Assembly (NCBI GenBank): GCA_964036155.1
Contig: OZ038423.1
Location: 61,705,249 to 61,769,248 of the forward strand
DNA length: 64,000 bases
Direction of reading: 5' to 3'
From: Diploscapter coronatus
Lineage: Eukaryota; Nematoda; Chromadorea; Rhabditida; Rhabditidae
Shown here: in pieces, positions 46,507 to 58,020 of the stretch
Layout of the letters: the number at the start of each line of letters is the position of its first letter
Numbering within the stretch: position 1 is the first letter of the stretch
Translations under genes and position numbers: made by a program
Notes under the pieces: generated by a model
Seen by the model: only the letters and a program-made list of their open reading frames with translations
What the model was told of the DNA's origin: nothing
The model's database searches: none

Positions 46507-47621
46507 CAAGTAACTAACTCAAATATTCGGGGAAAATCTTGAAATCTGTGATGAAACATGGGAACCTGAAACAGGTTGGAATAAATTGCGAAAGCTTTTC
46601 TATAAACATAAAACTGTTCTTGGAATCTTATATGGCAGAAAACAAAGAATAAGACGACGTTTAAGTAAATGAAGATCAGCTTTGTCACATCATAGCTTCA
46701 CTCTAGGATCAGCTAAAATTATCCAGGCTGCTTTTCTCAGGCTATTCTTTATCGTTTGATGAGACTTTTCTTAGATACTTCGTTGTTCTATTACTATTTC
46801 TTCCGGATATATTGCACCCAAATCATTTCCAATTCACTAAATGCTCATTGAACTCTTCAAGTTCATCTAGTTTTATATTGAAACCTAAGTTTATCGAACA
46901 GTTTTTTGCTAAATGTCAAAGATCTTAAAATCAAACTTCTGGAACTTATGTAACTTTAATTTATTCGCACGAAATAAACATTATTACATTGCACTAAATG
47001 ATAATAATTATTGCAACTTCCAAAATAATAATATTGCGGCAATTTGAAAATGGCAAACTGATAAATTTTGGTAAAAAAAATAAAATATGGAATGAAGTTT
47101 GAAGCGGGGATAACTCGTGGTTCTGATAAGAGAAGTCGATTTTGAGAGAATTTTTGGGAATCACTAAATTTTTCGTAATGCACTTTTAGAACCCGATACA
47201 GGGGCACTGTAGCTAAAAATTTAGAAAAAATTAACTCATAAAAGTTACACAGGAATTAATAAATTATTAGGGTTTGACGAAAGAACGGAATAAATATCTT
47301 TTGAAAGACACAGTTGCGAAAGAGCTTGAAAAATAGCTATTTTTAGAAAATCTAGAGAAAAAAATGATATGTTTGTTTCTCGGGAGCAATTTTAACGGAA
47401 ATGCGAGAATAAAATATTTTGCTTTATAAAAATCGGCCTTTTTGTATTTAAAATTTCGTTATTAAGCTTGTAAGACCCAAATAACATTTTCTCTTGATTT
47501 TGACAGATTTTCATAAAATTTCATGAATTATTATGCGTTTCTAGAGAAATGAAATGTATCATTGCAATGCCGCACGGTTTTCCTTACCAAAAAGCGTGCG
47601 GCGGGTTTGCAGAAAACAGAT
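46507..47621. other. Spacer and 3' flank of noah-2
   Basis: AT-rich. It must contain the 3' UTR of noah-2 (minus strand, stop at 47622). No further gene is supported. Minus-strand frames at 46506-46688 and 46956-47207 begin at non-ATG codons or lack features. Confidence 0.5.
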
Positions 47622-50600
47622 TTATTTAGGCAGGTCCTTGATTGTGTGAATGTTGTGACAGCCCCAGATGACGATGAGTGCGGAGAGCAGCAGACAGATC
47701 ACAGACAGGGAGACGATCGAAGAGACGAACCACGCCTCAGACACGCACACAAGCGAGTGGTCCAGAGGGATACTGTAAATTATTGATTTTTAGGATTACT
47801 GTAATTTTTCCGATCAATATTTTATGAAAAGCGAAGATCAATTACCAGTTCCCTTGGCACTTGAAATCTAAATAATCAAAAAACGCAACCCCTTGGTAGT
47901 GAGCAGACTTGAAATATGTTGCAATTGTCCATATTTTTAGGAAATCAATTCAAAGGTTTGATAGGTAATCCCTCTTGAGCTGTATCAATAATTTCAAGAA
48001 TCCATGTTATTCCGAATTCTTATTTAACGCGTATTTGTACGTAATTATTGTGTTCTTGAATCCACATAATTATCATAACGTTTCGAAAAATGTGTTATTT
48101 TACGTAAGAAAGTGAGATAGTAAAATTTATGAAAAATATTGCTTTGCGCTTTTAGAAATCGAAAATTCTTCGTATAAGTTTCAGCGAAATATGAAAACCT
48201 ATCAACTTTGAGGATTCCAATAGCTTTTACGATTGCTTCCCATTGAATATCAGAGACAAGAATTTTCCAACCTCATAATTGTCATAAAAACTCGTTATCT
48301 TATATTTCACCAAGTTCACAAATAACTCGAAATTTTGATTTAATTCTTCAGACTGGTTTTTTTTATAAACTAATCTCAAAATAACAATTTTCTTACCCAT
48401 TAGCAGTAGCATTCTGTGCCTCAGCATTCTCCTCTCCCTTTGCATAGACGCGAATGATGGCAGACAGGGTTTCCTCCTTGCTCTCGCCCTCCAGTTCGTC
48501 AGTCGATCGCTTCTTTCTGCCGTGCGACATGAACAGCTCGTTCGTTCCGGAGTCCAGGCAGTTCGACTGAATTGTACTTTTTATAAAGTTGAAAGATTTT
48601 CAGATTCTTAAAATATTTCAGAAATATTATTCTTTCGCTGTTAAAATTCTCGATACTTGTTTTATGACACCAGTTAATATGCATATAAATTACGATTCGA
48701 TCAATACGTTTCAGAGATTATATATCTCATCAGAAAAACTGTTCACTAATGAAGAAGTGAGATCATGCCGCACAAATAAAAAATTGCCTTGCTTTCATTT
48801 CTCGACTACTGTAACTACCGTAATCCATTTAAAACAACTTACCACAGGGCATCCATTGGGTCCAGCGCAGAACATGACAGAGCAGATGATTTGCACGTCG
48901 TACGAGCCATCGAGTCTGAATGCACGAAGGTCGGACTTCAGACGGTTCTTCTCGAAGTCCTGCTCGACAGGTCCGACCAGAGCGGGGTAACGAGGGCAGC
49001 TAAATATATAAGTAAAAAGTAAGCTTTTAGACTTTTTGGAGAAAAAGCGAAATATAAGTTTCAACTCACTCATATTATAGAAAGTGAAGTAAATTTGCAA
49101 TTCCATCTCGTGGCAACTTTATTTTAAAAAATCAAAACGTAACCGTTTTAGCAATGAACCTAAGACTTCGAGATTTAACCTTTCAATGAAAATGTAAAAT
49201 GTACGTTTCAAGTATCACTCATAATAGAAAGTAATAATGCACTAGCATAAAATGGCTTGGGAAAATAAGACAAGTCTTCGCTTACCCGTTTTCAATGAGC
49301 GTGAATGGAACAGTGTCTCCAAATCCCCCGACTCTCGTGGCAGTGCACTCGGTGATCATCATGTTGTGAGGTCCGGCCTGCTCCGAAGTGATCACCAACA
49401 GAAGTGGGTCTCCGATCGAGGCCTAGAATTTATCATTTTCGCATCAGTTTCAGACAGTCTTATCTATTTCCATCTGTAAGTTTCTGTAATTCTTAGTGCA
49501 CTTTAGCTTTAACTTTTAAACATTCGATGAAAGTATGAGCGAGGTTATTTCATGAGATTTGCATGCTTACGAGTATTGATCTGAGGAAAGTGATTTTTAA
49601 GAGTATTAAACACATGTCGTCGAAAGGTTGGCTAAACTATAACCCGAACCTTATGCAGGGGTTCTTCCAGCTGATTGAGAATGCTGAGCTCAGCGGTGAC
49701 CGGTGGGGGTGTGGCAACCTCCAAGACGGTTGTGTTCTGAGAGCTGGCCTCGTAAATCGTGGTCACGATCACGGAACCTTCCTGAAATCATCATAAATGT
49801 TGTTTTTTTTTCCTTTGAAAAATTGTTGATAAGAAGTTAGCTGATATAAGAAATTATCCGAAAATCAGCCTGAAAATACTGATTGCAAAAATGCTCAAAC
49901 TAATAATCCTATTAGGCTCGGAGAGCGTTAGCATCGCAATTTGCGTGAAGATCCAACTTTTTAGCGAGAAAACAAATCGACTAGCCTTAACCATCTTGTC
50001 CATAGAAACGTCGCAGCTAACTCGGTAGAATCGATCCCATTCAGTGGTGACTTGGTGGGGCAGGACACCGTCCAAAGAAACCACAACCAGAGCCTCCATT
50101 TTACCATCCTGAAATATGACGCAATTTTGTAGAATTTGAAAAATGTTAAGTTGGGTAAAAGATGAAATGCTTCTAAAGCAAACATTTCAATAAAGTGAGA
50201 TAAAGCATGATTTTAAAAAGTTTCCTACCCGAATAACAGTTCCACAATCGCCAGACACTGTTGGAGGAGGGAAAGTGATCGAGATCTGTTTGGCGTTTTC
50301 GACCACTTGAGAGCAGGTCGAGAAGCGTTCAGCTAAAAAGTTAATTGCTCAATTGTCTCAGTCAATTATCCTAATTAATTACCCGCATAAATGGCTCCAG
50401 TGTAGGGTTCTTTAGTGTTGACGATGAATCGAATGCCCTCGTTCGTGCACAGAGCCATACCTCCGAATTGAGATTCTGGAAATTATAACGTTTTCCTAAA
50501 TAAAAATTCTTGCTTCATTGACTTCGTATAATCAAAAACATTGCGCTGCATTAGTGAACCTCGGAATAACTGGCTATAAAATCTCATAGCAGGTCTTTAA

Positions 50601-53600
50601 TTCCATTCTTTCGAACTTTACTTTCACATATTTCGTGATTATCGTATATTCTACGAGTTTGCATAGAGGTATTGAAGAAGTGTAGTTAGAGTTGATACAA
50701 ACTCCAAAATAATAATTCATTCACTTAAAATTTTAGCAAATGATTGCCATGTTTTAAGCTTTCCAATTAAAAAATTATTTTCAGGAATGATATTGACTTA
50801 GTTCTTACCACAATTGAATTCGTAATAATCGACAGCCGGGTTGGCCTTGATGTTGGCGTCGGCTCTGCCGACTGCGTAGATGAAGCAGGTTGAGGCCGTT
50901 CTGAAAATATCATGACTCTTAAAATTCACCTGGAAAATATCAATATCCCAGAATTTTGTATGAATTTGCACTTTTCAGCATCCTTTATTATTGAAAAAAA
51001 TCAATTTTCATTATAAATCTTTAGAAATCCAATTTTAAGCATATCTAAAGGAGACCCTTACCTGTCATAATTGATAGACTTGCAGTTGAGGTTCTGGAAG
51101 CAGAGGGAAATGCAGTCAGCAATAGTCACTCCCTGAGCCGAGGCAACTACCTGAAAATTTTCGATTTTCTACATTTTTTGAAGGAAAATCTCACCTCTCC
51201 TTCAATCGATGAACCGATGAATCTCTCGAATGCGGATTGCTGGCGGCAGGTAGACGAAGAAAGATCGGCTAAAAAAATTAGGCATTATTTCGAAATTTTT
51301 TCAGATAAGTTTCGGAAAAAATATTAGCTCCATCTTCAATTGCTATCAATGTATGCGTTTCTGTTCAACATAAAATATCATAAATTTAAAAAAGCATAAA
51401 ATGTTTCGTGTTTCAAAGGAACGATATTTTAGAATTTCTACATTTAGGCAATTTCACTGCCGTTCTCACATCTTAAAAGCAAGAAATAATGCATTTTAGG
51501 CTAAAATTGTAAACAAAAATTATTCTATGTTTACCAGCCACACAAATGGGTTCATAGTAGTCCTTTCCGGCGATTTGTCCCTGTTGGTCAGCGCGAGAGA
51601 ACGTGTCTTCGTCAGAGACAATACAGTTCTTTTCTTTCGGGTTAAATTCGACGGATCTGAAAAAATCGATCTTTTTATTTTCTTTAAAGCATTCTGTAGC
51701 TCAAACTTTTATTTTCAGAATTTATCTAAACATTTTCTTCAGAGCTGGATATTTAAGTCAAATCACAATTGTTTCTAGTTTCTAAAATTTTACTTCGTAC
51801 CCTTTTCCAATAAAATTTTTAGGGTTACTGTAATTAAAAAAAAAGCAATTTTTAACCTGCAGAAAGTGTTGAGCGAGTCGAGGCATTTCTGGAGACAGTA
51901 GGATTCCTGCGCTTCGACGGACTGCGTGTGGTCGTAGAAACGAATTTCGAAGTTGGTCGTCTTCACGAACACAAGGTTGCCTCCCGAAGAGCCGCAGCGG
52001 TTTTGGCCTGGAAAAGGGAAATTGCATGACTCTATGCCACTTTTTGCAAATTGGATGAAAAATTTCTTCGGTAGCTGTAAAGGTCGACCCTCGAGACTAA
52101 CCTCAGAGGACCTAGTAAATACGCCAGGTTCGACGCCTAAATGCCTTCCACTCTCCCACCCTCTACGCTAAATCCCAGTAGGCGAGGCATCTTTCTCTCC
52201 CTCCCTTCTTCCACTCAAAAAGAGCTACCTCCCCACTTTCGCGAGAATTCAACGCAGGCTACGATACTGCGCGAAAGGGGGGAGAGATCCTATCGTTCAG
52301 ACGATAGTTCTGAGAGTACTTCTACTTTCCAAAGGTACGCTGTACTTGCCCGTTCTATTTGAATGGAGTAAATTTTGGCTAAAAGTCTTCGGGGAGATTC
52401 CGAAGGCGAATAGAAACGTTCTTTTTCCCCGTGCTTCCACGGGGCTTGTTTCAAAGTTTCCCACATCATTTTTATCATCCCATTTATATGTTCACCGGAT
52501 AGCAAATCTGTTCTAGCGCTAAGATCGAAAACACACTAAACAGTAACAGTGACAGGAAACACGTGGGCGGGGCGAAATGGAGAAAAGCGGTGTCCATTCA
52601 CTGTTTATTGCTTGTTTTCAATTTTAGCTTTGGAGCAGGTTCGCTATGCTGTGAAAAGATAAATAGGACTGACGATGTCCGCGTACCCGCTAAATATTTC
52701 CGAGTCTCAGATCACTAATTCTTTCAACTTTTTTTCTTCATCCTCTTATCCCCCTTCACTTTGCCAAAATCCTTACGAGTCAAGCAGTTGTTGTCGAAAT
52801 AGTCGATGTTGCCGTCGGCCATTCGCAGATGGGTCGGCTTCGAGCGACGGTCTTCGGTCGACAAATCGCACGCTAAAAGTTAGTTTTTGAAGAACTTCAG
52901 TCAACTCATAGAATTTTGCTTTTCGAAATGGAAAACGAAAAAATGATAAATAAATATCACGAATATACAAGCATCTCCCCTTACTGCTAGAGAATTTTAT
53001 TTTTATGATGAATATTTTTTATTCACCTTGTGTATCATAGTTGTAGTTTACTGATCGGCACACGAACTCCTTCTCTTTGAGGCAAGAAGACAGGCACTGT
53101 TCTTTAGCAGCTACCTAAAAATTTTATGATCAATGTGTGTTTAGAATGTTTCGAAATTTAGCATTTATCATTATTGTTTCATTATCCAATTTCTGTGTCA
53201 AAATACTGATTTTATAAAAATGGAGTCTAGACTAGAAATTCTGAATCTTTATCTATGCTTAGAAAGAAGTGATATTCAAAGCGCATCGGTTCAATCAGTA
53301 TTGAAATCATGGCATGGCCTTCTTCGAAAACGAAGGAGATTTTCCCTATTACCTTAATAGTCTTCCTGATGTATCCTTCGAGGATGGTTCCCCTGGTTCG
53401 TTCGAAGGAGAACGACCTGTAGGTGCAGGCCTCGTGGGCAGTCACTCCAGGAATGCAGGTCTTCTCGTAGTAGAAATTGTTCGCCGAGGGATTAGCGGTT
53501 AGTTGCGAAGTTCCTGCCGGGGCCTGAAAATTTCGAATTTAAAAAAGACAATCATCTTTTATCTTCAAGTTTTCAACTAGAGATGAAGAAGAGCTAAAGT

Positions 53601-55105
53601 TGCATGAAAATCGAAAGGAAAAAGCCATCGTCAATTCCAGACTTCAGTGTTTCATAAAGTATTGAAAAAACGAAGATTTGTAAGAAAATCTGTCACAAAT
53701 AATTGCTCAGTTGTTTTTAATAAAAATCGATAAAGAACTGTAAACTCGCCGCGGCGTCATCGAAGAAGTAGCAGGTCTCCCGTCCGTCGAAGTTGAACGA
53801 GGCACAGACTCGCTGTGCGCCCGTGGTCGGCTCGATGTTGTTACGGCAATACTGCGCACAGGTTAGGTCGTGACCTGAAATTCAAAGAAATAACGTTTTT
53901 GATATGTTCCAAGAATAGCATATTTCGAGATGCAGTGAATTTCACGCTTGACTAACGCAACGTATCAAATCGGATGATAAAAAAGAGTTCATTCAATTTT
54001 CAAATTCCCTAAAATTTCCCCAAAATTGATTTCTTCACTTTTCCTCATTCCTAATTTATCCATGCATCTGCTACGTAATTCGTATTTCTTGGATTGTTCG
54101 TATCTTTCTCGTTCATTTTTTCTCTTTCATCTCCCTCTCCCCCTTCGCCTTCAAGACCCTCCAAATGTGGGTCGCGAGTGCCCTGTCCCTGTCCCTCTCG
54201 GATACCGGAATCCATCTCTTTCCCCACAGAAGAACGACTTTCTGAAGAATGTGGGCGGGGCTTGTTAGAGATTGAAGCGATAGTGATATTACAGAAGAGA
54301 GTATAGAGAAAAAAGAATAATATATGCAGGAATATCATGGATATTCGATTGGAATAGATCCATTAGAGATAGAAGCGCTAATGATATCTAGGAAGAGGGT
54401 GCGGAGAAAAGGGGTATCATGAATTTCAAGATAAAGCTGAAATGAATCATCGTGGATTGAGTAATGAACGGGATATCGATGACCAAAGGATGAAGTCACG
54501 AACTGGATTTGAAAAATCCAGAAATGAAGTTTGAAACGGAGAAATTGATATGACGTGAGAGACAAGGGTTCAAAATAGCGTCATCTATGGAGAACGTGAA
54601 TATGAATCAACGAGCGATGATGAGATAAGCAGGAAATTAAGAACATCATCATTTAGTAGAGGATGACTAATTTAGAATTTGGGACTTGAAAATGAATATA
54701 ATAAGAAAAAGGCTGATCTTCATCAAGGCAAAGCAAAAGAAACAGATTATCAACGGCAAAGATGAACGTCAAGAAAATTTCTAGTCAAAAATATCAATTA
54801 AAAAAGAATTAGCGCATAATGACAAAAATGCGGAACTTGAGAACTTCTGATTTTGCGCATGAAGTTCGAGTTTTCATTTTCTAGAGTTGTTGTAATATTA
54901 TAAGATGGAGGAAATTCGAAATATGGAAACTTTGAAACATTTAAAAAAAAATTAAAAATAGCCTACCAGCAGTAGAAACTACAACGGGCGTTCCATCTAA
55001 TCTGGCCCTGGCTATCCTCACGAAAGCTGTTGTCTCATGCGATCCACACTCGAACACGGCCAGAGATGACGAAACACAAAACGATAAAATTACCAAGAGC
55101 CGCAT
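47622..55105 (-). CDS. noah-2: PAN/apple- and ZP-domain apical extracellular matrix protein
   Basis: Eighteen minus-strand exons join in frame: 55105-54967, 53874-53750, 53523-53353, 53114-53027, 52872-52777, 52007-51857, 51656-51535, 51268-51195, 51150-51062, 50900-50809, 50475-50383, 50332-50229, 50108-49986, 49781-49650, 49422-49286, 48999-48843, 48566-48397 and 47772-47622 (737 residues). Seen in order: a signal peptide (about 1-17), four cysteine-rich PAN/apple modules (about 20-383), a ZP domain (about 390-645), a furin site RKKR at about 648-651, a transmembrane helix (about 704-728) and a short basic tail. The layout and length fit nematode NOAH-2, homologous to insect NompA, which forms the embryonic and cuticle-associated apical matrix and is released by furin cleavage. 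Exon 1 starts right at a TCTCTTTTAG acceptor, so the ATG probably follows the spliced leader directly. Two introns have GC donors. Confidence 0.93.
49782..49985 (-). other. noah-2: Probable GC-AG intron (noah-2 intron 13)
   Basis: The junction reads ATGGTTAAG|GCTAGT ... TTTCAG|GAAGGT and encodes DKMVK/EGSV. A canonical GT donor two codons upstream (ATG|GTTAAG) would also keep the frame while dropping Val-Lys, so the GC donor is probable rather than certain. Confidence 0.5.
52229..52444. other. GC-rich island of consecutive hairpins in noah-2 intron 5
   Basis: CTCCCCACTTTCGCG (52229-52243) pairs with CGCGAAAGGGGGGAG (52270-52284). CTATCG/CGATAG follows near 52290-52307, then CTTCGG/CCGAAG near 52388-52406 and CCCCGTG-CTTC-CACGGGG at 52427-52444. 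The island is far richer in G+C than other introns here and has no sustained reading frame in the noah-2 phase. It could be an intronic structured RNA or a foldback repeat. Confidence 0.4.
53524..53749 (-). other. noah-2: GC-AG intron (noah-2 intron 2)
   Basis: The junction reads GACGCCGCG|GCGAGT ... TTTTCAG|GCCCCG (FDDAA/APAGTS). The nearest GT, four bases further on, puts the next exon in a frame that soon reaches a stop, and no upstream GT keeps phase near the site. A GC donor is the only reading that works. Confidence 0.8.
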
Positions 55106-57967
55106 CTAAAAGAGATAAATCAATAAACTAAAAAGATAATTGTAAAAAATATCGATCGCTTGAAAAATGAATAACACTATAAAGCTGGACTTCATTAGTT
55201 TAGGATTTTTGAGGAAAAGATAGCTAAGATTTAGGGAGAGTAAATTTTAACTGCGGGAAAAGAATACGATAAAGCTAATCCTTATTGGCTTTAAAAACAA
55301 GTCTAGAAAGAGGGTAAAAATCGATTTCCGATAACTCAACACGGATTTCTTCAGAAAATCAAATTAGGCCACAAAAAGCGTTTTACGATCGGATCGATGA
55401 AAATGAAAAGAGGAATTGCTGGATTGGATGATAGTGGTTCGAGATTCGGGAGCGGAAGAGAAATTTAGAAGCCGAAAGAAGGGAAAAATGAAAGGAAGGA
55501 GATCAGACGCTGTATGGATAAAAGAATCTGTCAGAAGACGTTTGGAATGAAAACGAGAGATCAGGAAAAAGCATCGAAAAGAGGAGATGGAAAAGATGCA
55601 GAAAAATTGACTAGAAAGAGAGAGAGTACGGTAAGAGAAGTAAAGTACTAGAGTGTACGGTAACATGAGAGAGTGTAAAGATTGCAAAATGTTATAGATT
55701 TGTGAGTTACAATTTGAAAATTAGAGAGTGAAAGATAAATAAAAGGCTAGAGAGTATGGTAATGGAAGAGTGATTAGAAGCCGAAAATGTTAGAGATCCA
55801 GAAACTCATTGTAAAAAGGAAGAAGAAAAGACGGTGACTTTTTAGAGAAAGTGTGAGAAATTAGGTAATGCGCGCGTAGAGATAGAGGGCGATATATCCT
55901 CAGATGGACAGAGATATGAGATATACGGACTGAAAGGGAAGAGTTTCTAGAGGCCTAGAGGCAAGAAGAAGAGATACCTTGACCCGATTTGGATAAGGAG
56001 ATAGGAAGGGTAGATGAGGAAAGCGAAAGTCTCGCTCCAATCATTCAGCCCATACAGGGGCTTGATTGAATCCACACAATTGAAGCAACGGAAAAATCAC
56101 TACTGCAGAAAGAGAAAGCTGAATAAGAACGAAGTTGGAAGAAACTACGGAACAGCCAAATCGGGAAGCCGTACTTCATAGTGAAAATGATAGAAAAAGA
56201 CGGAAATTACAAGGAGAAAGCCTTCAAGAAAAATTTGTGTCTCCGACTCTACAACATGAGAGAATACAAGAAAAGCAGAGTCAAAACTATTCAAAAAGGT
56301 TTTAAACAAAAATGAAGACGTTTTCATATTCGAAAAGGAAAGATTATAGAAATTCGAGGGGGAAAAAGATATCGAAATGAGGATCGAGGCTAAGGATTTG
56401 GTCTGAATATCTTCAGCAAAAGAGGGATATCGTCTTGTCGCCTTATGCTTGACAAGATCGCACATGAAAGAGGAGAATGAGGCAAAAGCAGGAGAATGAA
56501 TGCCGCACGATTGAATGACTGAATGAGAATGGGATCGAGACAGGGACAGGGATATGCTACTACAAAGCGGATATTGTAGAAGAGAAAACTGGGGAGAAGT
56601 TTTAAAAAAATATATAAGAGTCGAGAAAGAGACTTAGGAAGTGAGGAAATTTTTAGAAGTTTTTGAAGAGAGACAGAAAATGTCGCAAAAATTACAGATA
56701 GAAAATTCTGAATTTTTGTAATCGAATATTCTAGAGAGGAAAGAAAAAGCTGAGGCAAATCGAGAAAACGAATTCAGGGATCTTGAAGAGAAAAATCAGG
56801 CAATTCGAAATTTTAGAAAGTTTCCAAAATACTGTAACTGAAAAATTTTCAGTGAAAATTATCAAAAATCGAGAAGAAACACGCGAGAAAAATCCCGAGG
56901 TGGAATACTGTAACCGGAAATTGCGAAACATACAGGTAAATAACAAATGAATATTGAGCTTCGCGAAGAAAAATGGCGAAGAACAAAAACCTCGAAAATG
57001 ATACTGCGGTATCTCTTGGAGCCTGACCTTGTACTGGATAAAGAATAGGAGATATAAGGATATGTGCAGGTCATCTTTATCACCGAAGAAGGAGACATAG
57101 ATGAACCCAACAGATATCGAACAGATAGACAAACGGGGATAAATCGACGATATCCGATCAGAAATGGGGAAAATCGACTGCAGAAATCGAGATTTCGTAA
57201 ATTTTACAGGGAAAAGCAAATGGTTGGCGAGAAATATCTTTTTTCGGTAAAATTGAAAAAAAAATCATAATCTCTCCATGGCCACCAGCCAAAGATATGC
57301 TAATTTTTAGGAAAAAAAGCTGAAAAATGCACGACCTGTCAAGTAGTGCATAGAGCTGAATTTTCTAGCTTCTCCAATATACATTATTTCTCGCCTTGCA
57401 ATTTTGTTTTTCGCCCAAGGATTTCTTATAGGACTTTTTTTTATTTTTTTTAAACTCAAACTCATTTCTTATAGAGGGGGCTTGTGGTTATAAGAAATGG
57501 GTTACAGGGTTTTGAAACAATGCCCGTCAAGAAGTTCTTAGGGCAAATTCAATTTCACCGCGACAATGCACTAATTTGTGGTGTGTTGACAGACCGTGAA
57601 TTGAGAAAAATCGCTTTTGGAAGTGAAAAATTAACAAATACTGGCGAAAGTCGAAATTTTCGTCATTTCTCAACTCGCAATTTTCGAACTCATCGGCAAT
57701 TTCTAGTTTTCTGATTCGGTTGATTTTTTAAGTCGTTTTCCACTAATTATCTCGATAATTACCCAATTAACTGCGAAAAACGCACTTCTCTCTTATCTGT
57801 TCCTTCTTTCTTTCCGTCACCTACTTTTCGATTATCTCTTACCTCCTCTTCCCGCCAAACATTTTTCAAATCTACGTTTTCGATTTTCGGAGAGCTTTCG
57901 ATGAATATCGCTAATTACTCTCGCTAATTGCTTAATTTTCTAATTATCCTAATTATGCAAATTTCAG
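55106..57967. promoter_or_regulatory. Divergent upstream region of noah-2 and knl-2, strongly purine-skewed
   Basis: From about 55360 to 57200 the plus strand is overwhelmingly A/G, which is pyrimidine on the noah-2 coding strand. From about 57770 to 57960 it turns pyrimidine-rich on the plus strand, upstream of knl-2. An ATTTCAG acceptor at 57961-57967, 53 bases before the chosen knl-2 ATG, is a likely trans-splice site. Long minus-strand frames here are Ser/Phe/Leu-rich products of the skew. A plus-strand frame at 57522-57714 (MPVKKFLGQIQF...) could be an upstream knl-2 exon. Confidence 0.5.
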
Positions 57968-58020
57968 AATCCAGTTGGGAATCGGTACTGGAGAAGTGCG
58001 TGGTCAGTTATTCGTCAAGG

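Noticed and set aside
52120..52136. GGTTCGACGCC, a tRNA box B-like string
   Set aside because: The T stem does not pair and no acceptor stem can be formed around it.
54051..54338. 95-codon minus-strand frame in noah-2 intron 1
   Set aside because: Low-complexity Glu/Gly/Arg stretch from purine-rich DNA, with no splice sites joining noah-2 in phase.
56390..57219. Long minus-strand frames (up to 162 codons) between noah-2 and knl-2
   Set aside because: Composition (Phe, Ser, Leu) follows directly from the long pyrimidine tract on that strand; no domain or splice structure.
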